Positions 8,139 through 17,192 of a stretch of DNA of 64,000 nt are shown here, one piece after another. Each line of letters begins with the position of its first letter. Position 1 is the first letter of the stretch. The translations under genes and the position numbers were made by a program. Origin of the DNA: Bdellovibrionaceae bacterium UBA2316 (lineage in GTDB: Bacteria; Bdellovibrionota; Bdellovibrionia; Bdellovibrionales; Bdellovibrionaceae); assembly GCA_002345205.1 (NCBI GenBank), contig DDVI01000091.1, forward strand, positions 1-64,000, given 5' to 3'. The notes under the pieces were generated by a model. It was not told the DNA's origin and did no database searches. It saw nothing but the letters and a program-made list of their open reading frames with translations.

Positions 8139-9233
8139 ATGATTACCGAATACAAAAATAAATTTCTAAAATATTACGAAGAAAATGAAACAAAACTCGA
8201 TGTCATCGTTTTCGTTGCCGGTTTTCTTTTCGACATTGCAACAATGTCCGACATCGATGATATTTTTTCTATCGTTCAGCAGATTGTTTACCTGGGTATA
8301 ATCTTTTCTGTTATCTATTTTGAAATTCTATTTAGATTGTTCAAATGGAAACCTGGACCTAGCATTTCGCGTGTTTGGGAATACCGTACACTGGTTCTAC
8401 ACTTCTTCCTTGGTTCGCTTTTAAGCCTATACTCATTGTTTTACATTAAAAGCGCATCTGTTTTAAATAGTTTAATTTTCTTAGGCATGATGCTTTTGGT
8501 TTTATGTGCAAACGAACTTCCTGGAGTTAAAAAATCAAACATTAGCATCAAAACTGGAATGTTTGGTGTGTGTTTGTTTTCGTTTTTTTCAATTTTGTTC
8601 CCTTTAATTTTAGGTTTTGTCGGCTGGACGCCGCTATTGTTAGCGATTGCAGCTACGGGAAGTGTTTTCTATGGAATGTACCGTCTTTTGTTCAAAAAAA
8701 TCCCGGATCATTATTCGCTAACGAAAATTGTCTTGGCTCCGGCCGGTTCTGTCATAGGGTTGTTTTTGGTTTTCTACGTAATGGGCTGGATTCCCCCGAT
8801 ACCTTTAAGCGTTGTCGAGCATGGAATTTACCACAACATCGACCGGCAGGATGGGAACTATTTACTATCAAGTGAACGACCATGGTGGCGATTTTGGCAA
8901 TCGGGCGACCAACACTTTATCGCCCGTCCTGGAGATAAAGTTTTTTATTACGCGCAAATTTATTCCCCGACACGCTTTCAAGATCAAATTTTTATTCAAT
9001 GGTCACAGAAAAATAGTAAAGGTAACTGGGTGGCGGCTGACAAAATTCCACTCCAAGTCGTGGGCGGCCGTAAAATGGGTTTCCGCGGATTTGCCTTTAA
9101 GGCAAACTATCAACCGGGCGAATGGCGCGTACACGTTTTAACAAGCCACGGCCAGGAAATCACTCGAATTAGTTTCGAAATAGAAAGCTCGGCAGAAACC
9201 GAGCCTAGAGTGTTCAATATTGAAAAAAAATAG
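8139..9233 (+). CDS. Polytopic membrane protein with C-terminal DUF2914 domain
   Basis: The first two-thirds contain about seven membrane helices (residues 20-230 of this start). The last 110 residues form a beta-rich soluble domain with GDKVFYYAQIYSP, IQWSQKNSKGNW and a closing PGEWRVHVLTSHGQEI, which matches DUF2914. I chose the ATG at 8139 because GGGA lies 8 bases upstream. An ATG at 8130 and a TTG at 8055 are also in frame but have poorer ribosome sites. Function is unknown for the family. DUF2914 is usually periplasmic, so this may link the membrane to the cell wall, but that is inference. It is divergent from the YqjD-like pair. Confidence 0.75.
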   Translation: MITEYKNKFLKYYEENETKLDVIVFVAGFLFDIATMSDIDDIFSIVQQIVYLGIIFSVIYFEILFRLFKWKPGPSISRVWEYRTLVLHFFLGSLLSLYSLFYIKSASVLNSLIFLGMMLLVLCANELPGVKKSNISIKTGMFGVCLFSFFSILFPLILGFVGWTPLLLAIAATGSVFYGMYRLLFKKIPDHYSLTKIVLAPAGSVIGLFLVFYVMGWIPPIPLSVVEHGIYHNIDRQDGNYLLSSERPWWRFWQSGDQHFIARPGDKVFYYAQIYSPTRFQDQIFIQWSQKNSKGNWVAADKIPLQVVGGRKMGFRGFAFKANYQPGEWRVHVLTSHGQEITRISFEIESSAETEPRVFNIEKK

Positions 9234-9258
9234 GCCGAGCTTAATTAGAAGCTCGGCC
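9233..9258 (-). terminator. Strong intrinsic terminator whose stem contains the M16 peptidase stop codon
   Basis: A perfect 10-bp stem (GGCCGAGCTT with AAGCTCGGCC) closes a 6-base loop. In the leftward RNA it is followed by TATTTTTTTT, a textbook U tract. The M16 stop codon (9245-9247) lies in the loop and stem, and the upstream arm encodes the last residues of the peptidase. On the rightward strand no U tract follows. Confidence 0.9.
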
Positions 9259-11848
9259 CAACTACAGATATAACTGAATTTTGCGAGAATATTTTCTGAC
9301 TTAACGCCTGAACATCCTCTGCCGTCACTTCAAAGTAGCGGCTTGAAGATTTAAACGTTTCATCCGCATCTAAGCCGTACACAACATCAAACAAAATACT
9401 GTTACAGATGCTGCCTTTTCTTTGTAAATCGATATCGTTTCTTCCGGCTAGGTAACGCTGTGAACGCATTAGTTCGTCTGTTCCCACTTTAGTATTACAT
9501 AGTTTAGCGAATTCATCTTTGATCATTTGAATTGCCTTTTTAGATTTTTCCGGAGAACAGCCGATATACGCACCGAAGTATCCCGTTTCAATTCCCGCCA
9601 TTTTTAAAGGCGACACTGAATAAGCTAGTGAGTTTTTATCACGCAATTCAAAAAACAGTCGACCCCCTTGACCAGCGAGGATAGATTGAATCACATCCAG
9701 TGTGTAGCGTTCCTCGTCTTTAAAGCTTAGTCCACGATAACCCACAATAATGTGCGATTGCTCTTTTTTAAGTTCTTTAAATGAAAACTGATCCTGACTT
9801 ACCTTGCTTAAATTCGCAGTGCCTTCGATTTTCTTGCCTTCTGGCATGAGCGTGATTAACTGATTCAGATTTTCTACTAAATTTTCGCGATTGAAATCCC
9901 CAACCGCACAGATTGCAACATTCTTATGACTGAAAATTGATTTGTGATAATCAAGCATCGTTTCTCGGGTAATTAAATCCAATGACTCTTTTGTTCCCAG
10001 AACTTCACGTGAATAGGGATGATTTGGAAACATCATTTTCATAAATTCTTTAACACAAACTTGCGATGGATTGTCATTTTGCGATTGAATTTGGTTTTTT
10101 TGAATTTGTTTTTCCCGTTCAATGATTTTTGCATCGAAAGTCGGTGCCTGAACCGTATCCATCATCATCGAAAGCATGTCTTTTTGGAATGCAGACAGAA
10201 ACTCGCTGGAAACGCCGACCGTATTCCTACCAGAGAAGCAACTCATCGATGAAGCCAACATATCTAATTTCAAGTTTATTTCATTTTCTGTAAAATTCTT
10301 TGAACCCGCTGGCCATACACGTGAATACAGTTCTGATAGGCCTTCAAGTTTTTTATCTTCGATGCGCGTTCCACCCAAGAACGCCATTTTAATACTGCAC
10401 GTAGGCGTTTCTTTTTGTTCACGTAAATATAAAGTAACGCCTTTATTAAGCGCGATCTTTTCCGTTACCGGCGATTTAACACCCAAATCGTGTTTGAATT
10501 TCAATGTTTGAATTTTCTTCGGCTTCTCTTTTGTTTTAGCGTGCAAGCGTTTTTTATCTTTCAACGCTTCTTTTAAGTTTTTCACAAACTGGTTAACGAC
10601 TTTTTTCACATCAGCCTCTTGACGCTGAGATAAAATTGCAACCGTTAGTTTTTTGGGATCGAAATATTTTTTGGCTAACTTGGTGAGGTCGCCTGGCTTC
10701 ACCGAATAGATGGCTGCTAAATATTTTTTATAATACTCGCTATCTCCCATGAAGAATTCCTGCGAACCAGCTTTGCGAGCCAAACCATCGACTGTCTCTA
10801 CAGAGTAGATTTGTTCACTTGCGATATTAGTTACGGCTTTTTGAATTTCCGCAAAAGTGGGCGGATTGTGATAAATATCCGCAATTTCGTTTACTAAAAT
10901 TTCTAAATACCGTTCTAAATTTGCTGGTTGTAAACTGCCAGAGAAGGCTAATAAACCATCATCCTGTGGAGTAAACGTAAACGCGCCCGTTCCATTCACA
11001 ATTGCTTCTTCAATTCTTAGCTTGTGTACTAAGCGCGAGCTGTCACCTTGTCCAAGAATTAAACTTAGTACGTCCAAACCCGGAATGTCTTTGTGTTTAA
11101 TGCTCGGCGCTTTGAACGCTACGTATGTAAGTGTTTCCTGGAAGTCAGATTTTTTAATCGTGATCGAAGGCTTGGTTTGTACCGGTTCTTTTACGCGTTT
11201 TACTTTTTTAACTTTGAAATCTTTAAATTTACCAAAATAGGATTCCACTTCTTTTTTCATTTCGACCGATTTGAAATCACCCGAAACCACCAAGAACATA
11301 TTTCTAGGAACATAGCGGCTTTCAAAGTAGCTTTTGATTTTCTTAGTCGACACTTTGCGAATATTGTCGGCATAACCAATCACCGGAACTTTGTACGCAT
11401 GTTTTTTGTAGGCCGTTGAAAAAAGTAGCTGTCCGATTTGTCTCTGGGGAGAATCTTCACCACGCTTAATTTCTTCGATTACGACTTCGCGTTCGTTGTC
11501 GATTTCCGCTGAGTCAAACGTAGGAAATCCCATCATTTGGCTGATAACATCGAGCCCGACGTTGGCGAATTTTTTTGAAATCGTTACATAGAAAACAGTT
11601 TGGTCAAATGAAGTGTAGGCATTAAGCTCTCCGCCTGAGCCTTCTACTATGGCCGCTATCTCTCCCACCTTAAACTTCTCTGTTCCTTTAAACACCAGAT
11701 GTTCAATAAAATGCGATAAGCCCTCTTCTTTTTTAACCTCATCGGCACTGCCGGTTTTTACCCACATTTGTACGGAAACCACTGGGGACTTGTGACTTTC
11801 GATAAGAAGAACTTTTAAGCCATTTTTTAGTTGAAATTTTTTAGACAT
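9245..11848 (-). CDS. M16-family zinc metallopeptidase, two fused catalytic/inactive halves
   Basis: This 867-residue protein contains two insulinase-type halves in tandem, as in pitrilysin or fused PqqL/processing-peptidase forms. The N-terminal half carries the inverted zinc motif H46-x-x-E49-H50 (HFIEH) and a third glutamate ligand around residue 126 (ERE..IEEIKRGEDS). The second half, from about residue 450, keeps the fold but lacks an HxxEH, as expected for the clamp half. No signal peptide is evident, so it is cytoplasmic unless exported unusually. It probably degrades small peptides or exported-protein remnants. It starts 16 bases from divergent hemW and ends in a strong terminator. 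Confidence 0.92.
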   Translation of the reverse strand: MSKKFQLKNGLKVLLIESHKSPVVSVQMWVKTGSADEVKKEEGLSHFIEHLVFKGTEKFKVGEIAAIVEGSGGELNAYTSFDQTVFYVTISKKFANVGLDVISQMMGFPTFDSAEIDNEREVVIEEIKRGEDSPQRQIGQLLFSTAYKKHAYKVPVIGYADNIRKVSTKKIKSYFESRYVPRNMFLVVSGDFKSVEMKKEVESYFGKFKDFKVKKVKRVKEPVQTKPSITIKKSDFQETLTYVAFKAPSIKHKDIPGLDVLSLILGQGDSSRLVHKLRIEEAIVNGTGAFTFTPQDDGLLAFSGSLQPANLERYLEILVNEIADIYHNPPTFAEIQKAVTNIASEQIYSVETVDGLARKAGSQEFFMGDSEYYKKYLAAIYSVKPGDLTKLAKKYFDPKKLTVAILSQRQEADVKKVVNQFVKNLKEALKDKKRLHAKTKEKPKKIQTLKFKHDLGVKSPVTEKIALNKGVTLYLREQKETPTCSIKMAFLGGTRIEDKKLEGLSELYSRVWPAGSKNFTENEINLKLDMLASSMSCFSGRNTVGVSSEFLSAFQKDMLSMMMDTVQAPTFDAKIIEREKQIQKNQIQSQNDNPSQVCVKEFMKMMFPNHPYSREVLGTKESLDLITRETMLDYHKSIFSHKNVAICAVGDFNRENLVENLNQLITLMPEGKKIEGTANLSKVSQDQFSFKELKKEQSHIIVGYRGLSFKDEERYTLDVIQSILAGQGGRLFFELRDKNSLAYSVSPLKMAGIETGYFGAYIGCSPEKSKKAIQMIKDEFAKLCNTKVGTDELMRSQRYLAGRNDIDLQRKGSICNSILFDVVYGLDADETFKSSSRYFEVTAEDVQALSQKIFSQNSVISVVGPSF

Positions 11849-11864
11849 ACTCTAATACACTCCT

Positions 11865-13037
11865 ATGTCGTTTGGTATCTATGTGCACATTCCTTATTGT
11901 ATACAGCGTTGCACATATTGTGATTTCGCCACCTACGAGCAATCCAAGATCCTTCCTCCAGCAGATTACACGCAGTTAATGATTCGCGAGATTGAACTCA
12001 AAAAATCCTTCTTCCTTCGTGGTAAAGACTCTCAACCTGTGGATACTCTTTACTTCGGCGGCGGCACCCCTAGCTTGTTTGCTATTAAAGATATTGTACA
12101 AGTTATCGAAGCCTTAGCAAGAGCTGGCTACCCACTGAGTCCAGACGCGGAACTGACCATGGAGCTAAATCCCGGGACCGTTAATGAAGACAAACTAAAT
12201 GATTATTTAAAATTAGGTTTTAATCGCTTTAGTGTGGGCGCACAGACGTTCAACGCGACTCACTTGAAACGGGTTCATCGCGAGCACTCGGTCATTGATA
12301 CCATTGAGTCCCTGAAGTTATTGAAACGATATAATTTAAACTACAATTTTGATTTGCTTTTTGGAATGCCTCATCAGACTGTAGGGGAATTGGATCACGA
12401 CCTTGGTCAGGCGCTAGAAATTCTGCCCCCTCATATTAGCCCCTATTACCTGACTGTTCCCGAAGGTCATCCGTTATCAAAAAATCGTCCTTTGGAGGAT
12501 GATCAAATGATTATGTTTGATCGTATCGAACAGACTCTATGCGAAAATGGGTACAACCGCTATGAAATTTCTAACTATGCACGCCCTGGGTATGAATCTA
12601 AACACAATTATCTATACTGGAGCGATCATAACTATTGGGGCATTGGCTTAAGTAGTCACTCCTACTTGAAACAAACAGAGGGCGCACCGTGGGGGCATCG
12701 CTTCTGGAATCCCAATAATATTAAAATTTATCAACAAGAAATTGGCGACTTAAAAGCTCTAGAATCCCCAACCCAACTGGCCAGTATATATTTTGAAACC
12801 TTAAAAGAGAATCAGTCTCTAACTGATTTCTGTCATACTTCTTTACGCCGGGCCAAGGGTTTAGTTTTATCTGATTTAGAAGCTAAATTCTCGGGGCCCT
12901 CTTTGACTCGCGTTCACAAGGAACTTGATAACTTAAAGGAACGCGGCCTGGTCCAGCCAACAGAGCTGGGATTCACCCTAAGCTCTAAAGGTAAGCTGAT
13001 TAGTAATTGGGTCTTTGAAAAATTGACTTTTACGTAA
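11865..13037 (+). CDS. hemW: Radical SAM heme chaperone HemW (coproporphyrinogen III oxidase-like)
   Basis: This 390-residue radical SAM protein has the iron-sulfur motif C12-x3-C16-x2-C19 (CIQRCTYCDF), followed by the typical TLYFGGGTPSL, FSVGAQTFN and LLFGMPHQT motifs and a C-terminal HemN_C-like region. HemW-type proteins bind heme and insert it into respiratory enzymes. They differ from true HemN by starting directly with the CxxxCxxC region, as here. The ATG has no clear Shine-Dalgarno site, and a TTGAAA-16-TAATAC promoter-like pair ends 6 bases upstream, so translation may be leaderless. It is divergent from the M16 peptidase with only a 16-base gap. Confidence 0.92.
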   Translation: MSFGIYVHIPYCIQRCTYCDFATYEQSKILPPADYTQLMIREIELKKSFFLRGKDSQPVDTLYFGGGTPSLFAIKDIVQVIEALARAGYPLSPDAELTMELNPGTVNEDKLNDYLKLGFNRFSVGAQTFNATHLKRVHREHSVIDTIESLKLLKRYNLNYNFDLLFGMPHQTVGELDHDLGQALEILPPHISPYYLTVPEGHPLSKNRPLEDDQMIMFDRIEQTLCENGYNRYEISNYARPGYESKHNYLYWSDHNYWGIGLSSHSYLKQTEGAPWGHRFWNPNNIKIYQQEIGDLKALESPTQLASIYFETLKENQSLTDFCHTSLRRAKGLVLSDLEAKFSGPSLTRVHKELDNLKERGLVQPTELGFTLSSKGKLISNWVFEKLTFT

Positions 13038-13097
13038 CCGTCACCTAATTATCTTTATAGCCGTCTCGCACGGCCAAATCTTAATTAAACGCATTCA

Positions 13098-13664
13098 ATG
13101 GAGCTTATTTTGACATCTGACAATGATACAAACTCTTCAAAGGGTGAAAAAACAGAAAACTCAGCTGAAACTGCTAATGGTGCAGCTACTGAAATGGGCG
13201 CTGATTCCATCGTTAATAGATACAAAGCCGAAGCGGAAAAAAATAAAAATGACCTCCTTTATATGAGGGCTGAGTTTGATAATTACAAACGCCAAGCCAT
13301 TAAAGAACGCTCTGATTTACAAAAATACGGCGCGGAACGTTTCGTAAAAGATTTACTTCCCATTTTAGATAATTTCGAACGTGCTCTTACGATGAAAGTG
13401 ACTGGGGAAAATTACGGTTCGTTTGTAAAAGGCATTGAAATGACATCGACTGAAATTAAAAACCTACTAAACAAACATGCGATCGTTGAAGTTCCAAGCG
13501 AAGGACAACCGTTTGATCCTAGCATTCACGAAGCATTAAGCGCAGAAGCTACTGACAAAGTTCCTCCTGGTTACATTGCACGCGTATTTCAAAAACCGTA
13601 TAAGTTTCATGATAAAGTGATCCGCACCGGCCAAGTCGTTGTGGCTCAAAAAATGGATGCTTAA
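13098..13664 (+). CDS. grpE: Nucleotide exchange factor GrpE
   Basis: GrpE releases ADP from DnaK and sets the pace of the Hsp70 chaperone cycle. The 188-residue protein has an acidic disordered N-terminus, a long dimerising helix (about residues 40-90, with [14 protein letters not shown]) and the beta domain ending in [18 protein letters not shown], which is diagnostic. An in-frame TTG at 13110 has a better ribosome site (GGAG, 6 bases upstream) than the ATG used here, so the true start may be four codons later. It is followed after 2 bases by a J-domain gene. DnaK is not in the window, and no CIRCE element is visible upstream. Confidence 0.96.
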   Translation: MELILTSDNDTNSSKGEKTENSAETANGAATEMGADSIVNRYKAEAEKNKNDLLYMRAEFDNYKRQAIKERSDLQKYGAERFVKDLLPILDNFERALTMKVTGENYGSFVKGIEMTSTEIKNLLNKHAIVEVPSEGQPFDPSIHEALSAEATDKVPPGYIARVFQKPYKFHDKVIRTGQVVVAQKMDA

Positions 13665-13666
13665 AA

Positions 13667-14665
13667 ATGGCTAAACAAGATTACTATGCGCTGTTAGGGG
13701 TTTCCCGCAGCGCTACGGATGACGAAATTAAAAAAGCCTATCGCAAACTTGCGATTCAGTATCATCCTGATCGTAATCCTGGAGATAAAAAGGCCGAGGA
13801 TAAATTTAAAGAAATCACCGAGGCCTACGAAACTCTAGGCGATGCTAAAAAACGCGATATGTATGATAAGTTTGGTCACACCCAAGGTGGTAACCCGTTT
13901 GGGGGCGGCGCAGGTGGCCCATTTGGAGCCGGGGCTGGTGGTGGTTTCGGTCGTACGTATTCAGGAAATGCGGGCGGTGATCCCTTCCAAGATATTTTCG
14001 GCGATGTTTTTAGCGAAGTTTTTGGCGCTTCTCGGGGTGGCGCTGGCCCACGTGCTGGACGACAGCGTCCTCAAAAAGGCGCGGATTTACGTTACACACT
14101 AAGCATCTCTTTAGAAGAAGCCGCTGCGGGTTGCGAAAAAGTAATTTCATTCTTACGTAACAACGGCACTAAGGAAGAAAACGCGAAATTGGCCGTCACT
14201 GTTCCAGCTGGCGTGAAAGAAAATCAAAAATTAAAACTCACTGGCGAGGGTGATGGCTCATCGTCTGGCCAGGCGGGTGATTTGTATGTGATTATACAGA
14301 TTCAGGAACACTCGTTATTTAAACGTGAAGAAAACGATATCGTTTTAGAACTTCCCGTTTCCTATATCGATGCGATTCTGGGAACTTCGATAGAAGTCCC
14401 CACATTAACTGGACGAGTCTTGATCAAAATACCTCCGGGAACTCACACGGGACAAGCCTTGCGATTAAAGGGAAAAGGTTTACCTAAAATGGGTGGCTTC
14501 GGTAGCGGCGATATGCTGATTAAAATCTTAGTGGATACACCTCAAGACGTCTCTGCTGCAGAAAAAGAGCTTTTAAACAAGCTTTCACAGACAGCCTCCG
14601 AAACGCCTTTAATCAAAGAATATAAAGAAAAGGTCCAGAAACTTTCTAAATACAGTAAATCCTAG
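13667..14665 (+). CDS. DnaJ-family co-chaperone without zinc finger (CbpA-like)
   Basis: This is a 332-residue Hsp40 that would stimulate DnaK ATPase. The N-terminal J domain holds the HPD motif at residues 33-35. A Gly/Phe-rich linker spans about residues 75-125, and two beta-barrel substrate domains follow. The four CxxCxGxG repeats of true DnaJ are absent, so it is a class II (CbpA-type) protein. That is notable because it directly follows grpE, the usual position of dnaJ. A stem-loop lies 44 bases past the stop. Confidence 0.95.
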   Translation: MAKQDYYALLGVSRSATDDEIKKAYRKLAIQYHPDRNPGDKKAEDKFKEITEAYETLGDAKKRDMYDKFGHTQGGNPFGGGAGGPFGAGAGGGFGRTYSGNAGGDPFQDIFGDVFSEVFGASRGGAGPRAGRQRPQKGADLRYTLSISLEEAAAGCEKVISFLRNNGTKEENAKLAVTVPAGVKENQKLKLTGEGDGSSSGQAGDLYVIIQIQEHSLFKREENDIVLELPVSYIDAILGTSIEVPTLTGRVLIKIPPGTHTGQALRLKGKGLPKMGGFGSGDMLIKILVDTPQDVSAAEKELLNKLSQTASETPLIKEYKEKVQKLSKYSKS

Positions 14666-14709
14666 CCACTACCAAAAGACCTCTTCCATTTTTCAACGCA
14701 CCTTGTGGC

Positions 14710-14732
14710 GGAAATGTAGGAGGTACATTTCC
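14710..14732 (+). terminator. Hairpin terminator candidate after grpE-dnaJ
   Basis: Nine perfect pairs (GGAAATGTA with TACATTTCC) enclose a 5-base loop, followed by TCGGTTTT. The U tract is interrupted, so termination may be partial. Confidence 0.5.
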
Positions 14733-14760
14733 TCGGTTTTCTGCTTTATACTTGTAGTCT

Positions 14761-16479
14761 ATGAAACGTTTGGCTCTTATAAATTTGGCTTTTTTATTGG
14801 GATTAGGGTGCGCAACGAATGTAGTAACTCACCGACCTGAGTTATCAGGTCGACCGGCAGCTCCGGTGGCACCGGTAAAAAAGGTGCCGGGTAAAACCCC
14901 TCCGCAACAGGTAGCGGCTCCTACTAAATCAGAAACACCAGCGGATTCCAATGCTGCCAATGCTTTTCTTGCGGATGAAACTAAATTCTCTCAGTTAGAA
15001 AAAGCGGGCTCTTACGGAAACGCCTTTTCGGTAGCGGCTAGTTTATCAACATCCCATACCGATGTAAAAAAAGCTGATTATTATAAATCTAAAGCCATAG
15101 ATATTTTGAACGCACGCTTAACAAAAGATCAGTTACATTCGATTGCGCGCACATCTGATTTTGGTTATTTACGTGGTTATGCTTTATTTAAATTAGCGGA
15201 AATCGAACTAGCGAATAACAACATCGACGAAAGTAAACGTTACTACCGTTCTGTAGTTGAACTTCTACCTGAAAGTGAAATCGCTATTTCATCCCAACGA
15301 GTGATTTCAGATATGGAAGCGACCGTTCGTGTTTCAGCACAGACAATTGGTGTCGTTCTTCCCCTATCCGGGAAAAGCGCCTCTGTCGGTCAGAAGGTTC
15401 TGCGTGGACTTCAATTAGGTCTAGGGACTCATCAAGGGTTTTCAAAGTTTCGCTTAGCTATCGTGGATAGCGAGGGTCGCTCCGATTTGGCCCGTCTAGG
15501 AGTGGAGAAATTAGTAAAAGAAGATAACGTCATTGCTATCGTTGGTGGCGTCTTAGCGAAAACAGTAGGCACCGAGCTCGCGATCGCGTCGGAATACAAT
15601 GTTCCGTTTATTTACCTATCTCAAAAACAAGGTTTAAATGATATTCACCCAACGGCCGTAAGAAATGCGCTGACTGCGGAAATGCAGGTCCGTCACTTGG
15701 TTAAAACAGCGATGACTGAAATGGAAATGTCAGAATTCGCTATTCTTTATCCGAACGATCCTTATGGCGTCGAGTACGCTAACTTGTTTTGGGATGAAGT
15801 GATCGCACAGGGCGGACAAGTTGTAGCGGCCCAAACGTATGACCCAAAAGAAACTGACTTCAGGCCAGTTGTTCAGCGTCTAGTTGGTACCTATTATATT
15901 GAAGCCAGAAAAGATGAATACACACAGAAACTTCGAACATTTAAACAGTCTTTAAAGGGTAAAAATGCACGTGAAAATGTGAATACGGATGATTTGCTTT
16001 CACCTATTCAGAATTTTGATGCGATTTTTATTCCCGATCAGGCCCGCGTGATTTCACAAATCAATGCGTTCCTTAACTATTCCCGCGTGAAAGACACTAA
16101 AATCTTGTCTACAAATATCTTAAATACGGCTGGTTCTGCCAAACGTTTAGCACAGTTAAATTACCCAGTTTATTTTGCAGATAGTTTTATTGCGGAAGGC
16201 CCTAGCCAGTCGAATTCGGACTTTGTTCGCGAGTACATGAGTTATTTCAACGAATACCCAGCCCAGTTTGAAATTGCGGCTTATGATTCTGGTTTAATTC
16301 TGCGCCAATTAGTCCTTCAAGGCGTGTACACTCGTGATGATTTAGGCAAGCAGCTTTTGAAATTAAAAAACTTTGATGGCAGCTTTGGTCCTCTTTCAAC
16401 CACGTCTAATAAAGACCTCTTCCGCACATTAACTACCCTTACAGTTCACAAAGGTGAAACTGTAAAATTCAAAGAATAA
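14761..16479 (+). CDS. LpoA-like lipoprotein with periplasmic-binding-protein fold
   Basis: This 572-residue lipoprotein has a lipobox with acylated cysteine C17 (LGLGC), then a proline-rich linker (about 20-65). A helical repeat region (about 70-190, TPR-like) follows, and then a type I periplasmic binding fold (about 195-570, starting IGVVLPLSGKSASVG). This order matches LpoA, the outer-membrane activator of penicillin-binding protein 1A, and related amino-acid-binding proteins. A TATACT box ends 8 bases before the ATG and no ribosome site is seen, so the mRNA may be leaderless. A role in peptidoglycan synthesis is inferred from architecture; a branched-amino-acid-type solute receptor is the alternative. 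Confidence 0.8.
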   Translation: MKRLALINLAFLLGLGCATNVVTHRPELSGRPAAPVAPVKKVPGKTPPQQVAAPTKSETPADSNAANAFLADETKFSQLEKAGSYGNAFSVAASLSTSHTDVKKADYYKSKAIDILNARLTKDQLHSIARTSDFGYLRGYALFKLAEIELANNNIDESKRYYRSVVELLPESEIAISSQRVISDMEATVRVSAQTIGVVLPLSGKSASVGQKVLRGLQLGLGTHQGFSKFRLAIVDSEGRSDLARLGVEKLVKEDNVIAIVGGVLAKTVGTELAIASEYNVPFIYLSQKQGLNDIHPTAVRNALTAEMQVRHLVKTAMTEMEMSEFAILYPNDPYGVEYANLFWDEVIAQGGQVVAAQTYDPKETDFRPVVQRLVGTYYIEARKDEYTQKLRTFKQSLKGKNARENVNTDDLLSPIQNFDAIFIPDQARVISQINAFLNYSRVKDTKILSTNILNTAGSAKRLAQLNYPVYFADSFIAEGPSQSNSDFVREYMSYFNEYPAQFEIAAYDSGLILRQLVLQGVYTRDDLGKQLLKLKNFDGSFGPLSTTSNKDLFRTLTTLTVHKGETVKFKE

Positions 16480-16489
16480 GCCTATAAGG

Positions 16490-16519
16490 ACCGCTTTAAG
16501 CGGTTTTTAGGTTTTTTTT
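16490..16519 (+). terminator. Intrinsic terminator after the LpoA-like gene
   Basis: The stem ACCGCT/AGCGGT has a 3-base loop and is followed by TTTTT, then AGG, then eight more T bases. It sits 10 bases past the stop codon. Confidence 0.85.
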
Positions 16520-16621
16520 AAAGGTAATTATTCCAGTTTTTAACCGCCCAATAGCACTTGTGTATCTAACTCTCCGAAGGGCCTGATTGTAGGCCAAAAA
16601 CTCAAAAAGCCAGGAGGGCTT

Positions 16622-17017
16622 ATGTCATTAGCAGCGGCGGTAACTACACTAGTAAGTAAAGAAATTATTGATGAGTGCAGAAAAAAATTGGTTCTTGCTA
16701 AACACGATTTGTTGAATCGCATGAAAATGTCAGCAGAGCGCTTTAAAGAAAATAACAAAAATGTTGGTGATGAAATCGATCAATCGGTTGCTCAACTAGA
16801 AGAGTATAATCTACTAATCAACCAAGAACGACTTCGTTTCCAATTGTCAGAAATAGAGTTTGCTTTAGCGCGAATAGAAAAAAATCATTTCGGTGTGTGC
16901 GAGGAAACTTTAGAACCAATTGAAGAACAGCGCCTACTCAGCATTCCATGGACTAGACTAAGTATTGAAGGTGCCGAAATTCGCGAACGATATAAAAATC
17001 ATTTTGCACAGATATAA
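16622..17017 (+). CDS. DksA/TraR-family protein with degenerate zinc finger
   Basis: This is a 131-residue coiled-coil protein of the DksA/TraR type, a group that enters the RNA polymerase secondary channel and alters promoter choice, often with ppGpp. The N-terminal two thirds form the helical hairpin. The C-terminal FGVCEETLEPIEEQRL matches the zinc-finger frame, but only one of the four expected cysteines remains; the others are T, S and A in the equivalent places. A cysteine-poor DksA can still fold, as known for some DksA2-type proteins. The AGGAG ribosome site is presented in the loop of a small hairpin (AAGCC/GGCTT). A complete paralog follows. Confidence 0.8.
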   Translation: MSLAAAVTTLVSKEIIDECRKKLVLAKHDLLNRMKMSAERFKENNKNVGDEIDQSVAQLEEYNLLINQERLRFQLSEIEFALARIEKNHFGVCEETLEPIEEQRLLSIPWTRLSIEGAEIRERYKNHFAQI

Positions 17018-17035
17018 GGAAAATAAAAAAATCTG

Positions 17036-17088
17036 ACACGAACTTAACACCTCTGTAATAGTTTAATTCCATCGCGTTAAGTTTGTGT
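17036..17088 (+). other. Long inverted repeat between the two DksA-family genes
   Basis: Arms 17036-17048 (ACACGAACTTAAC) and 17076-17088 (GTTAAGTTTGTGT) pair over 13 bases with one G-T pair, around a 27-base loop. No clean T run follows directly, so this may be a transcript-end stabiliser, attenuator or protein-binding site rather than a standard terminator. Confidence 0.6.
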
Positions 17089-17192
17089 TGAATAAATAAT
17101 CAATATCATTTTTTTGATGACACTCTTGTTCTTCTCCGTATTATTCAGCCTTGTTTCAGCGGCCTATAGTATTTTTCAGACAAGGGGAAGAA

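Noticed and set aside
10004..10013. TTCACGTGAA palindrome in the M16 gene
   Set aside because: It lacks the outer TGTT/AACA bases of parS and is in coding sequence.
13038..13097. CIRCE or heat-shock element before grpE
   Set aside because: No TTAGCACTC-type inverted repeat exists; only a 5-bp stem GCCGT/ACGGC is present.
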